Source: an uncultured Oscillospiraceae bacterium
Lineage (GTDB): Bacteria > Bacillota > Clostridia > Oscillospirales > Oscillospiraceae
Direction of reading: 5' to 3'
Length of the DNA: 5,962 nucleotides
Assembly: GCA_910587345.1 (NCBI GenBank)
Contig: CAJUKH010000060.1
Location: 1 to 5,962, forward strand
Made by a program: the position numbers and the translations under genes. The notes beneath the pieces are model-generated. The model made no database searches and was not told the DNA's origin. It worked only from the letters and a program-made list of their open reading frames with translations. Below, in pieces: positions 4,779 through 5,962 of this stretch; within the stretch, counting starts at the first letter, position 1; every line of letters starts with the position of its first letter.

Positions 4779-5962
4779 TTACCCCCTAAAATGTGTCCTC
4801 TGCCGGTCCTTGAAATATTGGTCAACACGGCGGTTAAATTCTTCCTGCGACATGGATTCAGCTCCGGCGATGTCTTCCTTGCTGGGTGCCTCCCCTTCAA
4901 AATGGTAATGATTCGTAGGGGAGTAAATAATCTGCACGGGCGGCTCTCCGCCCCCGTTGTCCGGGTCATCGTCGCCGTTGCCCAGGTTGTCGAGCTTGGC
5001 TAAAAGGTCAGAAATGGGGGCCGTGTTGCCGCCTATGTCCGCCGCCTCAAACTTTTCCGCAAGGGCGGCGATTCCGTCGGTGGCCCCGCTCAAGTTGGTG
5101 GAGATCATATCCTGCATATTGCCCCAAAGCTCACCGAGGGGGATTATGGCCTCGTTCCCGGCCTCCCCGGCCTCCAGGAGGGTGGGTGCCGTCACGATGC
5201 CGCCCTTTGCAAGCTGCGGGACCTCTAGCTTCTGGATTTTCTCAATGCTCACGCCTGGGATGGCGTTTATAACCCCTATGGCGAAATTGATAGCGTCAAT
5301 AAAGCCGTTGATTATTCCAATGGCCCCCTTGAGTACGGCGTTTATTGCCCCCTTCACGGCCCCGCTTATGGCGTCGCCTACGGCGGTACCGATGGAAGTA
5401 AACAAGGCGACTATGGTATCCCACAGGCTCTGGAAAAAGGCTCCTACCGGGGCAAACACGGCCTTGATGGCCTCCCAGGCGGCGGAGAACACGCCGCCGA
5501 ACCAACTGACAACGGCCCCGAAAACTGCCTTGATGCCCTCCCAAACGGTGCCAAAGAACGCCGCCCAGGTGCCGACAATTCCCTTGATGGCCTCCCATGC
5601 CGCCGAAAAGTCCCCGCTTAATACTGCTGCAACAAAGGAGAAAATCCCGGCTATGGTATCAAAAACGGCTTGGAAGTAGGCGGCGACGGTGTTCCATACG
5701 GCCTTGATGATCTCCCAGGCCGTGGTAAAGAATCCGCCGAGGACCGCTCCAACTACGGAAAAGACGGCCTTGATTCCTTCCCAAACCAACGTAAACCATG
5801 CGGCGGCTACGGACCAGACCGCTTGAACGACCGCCCAGGCGATCTTGAAAAATCCGCCTATGATGGGGGCTACAACCTCGAAAATGGATTTTATGGCCTC
5901 CCAAATGGCGAGGAAAAACGGCTGTACTTTCTCCCAAACGGCCTTGATAAGCTCCCAGGCGG
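4779..5962 (-). CDS. Tail tape measure protein, C-terminal 393 residues (partial at 5' end)
   Basis: The reading frame is open through the right edge with no stop; a TTG at 5789-5787 is internal leucine, not a start. The protein lines the tail tube during assembly and fixes its length. The first about 200 visible residues are an exact Trp-anchored helical repeat (separate entry). There follows a Gly/Ala/Ile-rich stretch (about 5350-5245) that could act in membrane insertion, then a block at 5213-5136 containing L-A-K-G-G-I-V-T-A-P-T and G-E-A-G-N-E-A-I-I-P-L, a common tape measure C-terminal signature. An acidic Asp/Gly linker (D-D-D-P-D-N-G-G-G) leads to a C-terminal segment with I-I-Y-S-P, S-K-E-D-I and M-S-Q-E-E-F, ending in R-x-x-F. 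No peptidase or lysozyme domain appears in the visible part. The stop at 4781-4779 is 2 bases from gpX. Total length cannot be judged. Confidence 0.93.
   Translation of the reverse strand, partial: AWELIKAVWEKVQPFFLAIWEAIKSIFEVVAPIIGGFFKIAWAVVQAVWSVAAAWFTLVWEGIKAVFSVVGAVLGGFFTTAWEIIKAVWNTVAAYFQAVFDTIAGIFSFVAAVLSGDFSAAWEAIKGIVGTWAAFFGTVWEGIKAVFGAVVSWFGGVFSAAWEAIKAVFAPVGAFFQSLWDTIVALFTSIGTAVGDAISGAVKGAINAVLKGAIGIINGFIDAINFAIGVINAIPGVSIEKIQKLEVPQLAKGGIVTAPTLLEAGEAGNEAIIPLGELWGNMQDMISTNLSGATDGIAALAEKFEAADIGGNTAPISDLLAKLDNLGNGDDDPDNGGGEPPVQIIYSPTNHYHFEGEAPSKEDIAGAESMSQEEFNRRVDQYFKDRQRTHFRG
5358..5957 (-). repeat. Alternating 18/22-residue Trp repeat in the tape measure protein
   Basis: Ten units begin with W (once V-preceded W-A, once replaced by F) and follow the pattern W-E-x-I-K-A-V-F/W. 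Unit lengths alternate 18, 22, 18, 22 exactly, giving five 40-residue superunits with no insertion or deletion. At DNA level this is a 120-base period: related 20-base blocks begin at 5461, 5581, 5701, 5821 and 5941. The codon for the W that opens each 18-residue unit lies at 5955-5957, 5835-5837, 5715-5717, 5595-5597 and 5475-5477. The array probably continues beyond the window edge. Confidence 0.93.

Noticed and set aside
4084..4908. Long open frame on the plus strand (274 codons) opposite gpD and gpX
   Set aside because: It is fully antisense to two well-supported family genes, spans their junction and shows no recognisable domain; GC-rich codon bias explains the openness.
4957..5679. Plus-strand open frame of 240 codons opposite the tape measure
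   Set aside because: Antisense to the repeat array; its repetitive A-S/P-x-M pattern is the mirror of the Trp repeat, with no family match.
5787..5789. TTG as the start of the tape measure gene
   Set aside because: The frame is open upstream to the window edge and the W-E-x-I-K repeat continues in phase through it, so this is an internal codon.
1..5962. Hidden defence or cargo genes between tail genes
   Set aside because: Intergenic gaps are at most 18 bases and every frame used belongs to a tail gene, so there is no room for an extra gene in this window.

Overview
The window is a densely packed late gene block from a contractile-tailed (myovirus-type, P2-like) phage, prophage or phage-derived tail particle. 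Every supported gene lies on the minus strand, so the block is transcribed from the right end of the window to the left. Strong AGGAGG-type ribosome binding sites and a GC-rich composition suggest a Firmicutes host, perhaps a gut Clostridia-type bacterium. That host assignment is inference, because no host gene is visible.

Layout in transcription order: the C-terminal 393 codons of a tail tape measure protein (5962-4779, open at the window edge); a small tail protein X/LysM-like protein (4776-4567); a gpD-like tail hub protein (4563-3526); a gpV-like baseplate spike with an apical H-T-H motif (3523-2951); a gpU-like tail terminator/completion protein with a GTG start (2936-2541); a gp25/gpW-like baseplate wedge protein (2522-2214); a baseplate J wedge protein with a TTG start (2221-1064); a tail protein I with a long repetitive C-terminal extension (1071-64); and the first 19 codons of a probable tail fibre gene (59-1). 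Gaps are 0 to 18 bases and two junctions overlap by 8 bases. No terminator, internal promoter or RNA gene was recognised, and no stretch of 300 bases lacks a gene.

The genes fit one assembly. The tape measure sets tube length. X and D form the hub, V tips the central spike, gp25 and J build the baseplate wedges, gpI joins wedge to fibre, and U caps or completes the tube end. The order T-X-D-V-U-W-J-I-fibre resembles a rearranged P2 tail operon, with U lying between V and W.

Two features go beyond a standard tail module. The tape measure contains an exact alternating 18/22-residue Trp-anchored repeat (40-residue, 120-base superperiod, five copies in the window). The gpI homologue carries a C-terminal array of about 150 residues built from LP-containing repeats spaced 27, 28, 30, 30 and 30 residues. 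I saw no defence system, transposon, CRISPR array, integrase or diversity-generating element here.
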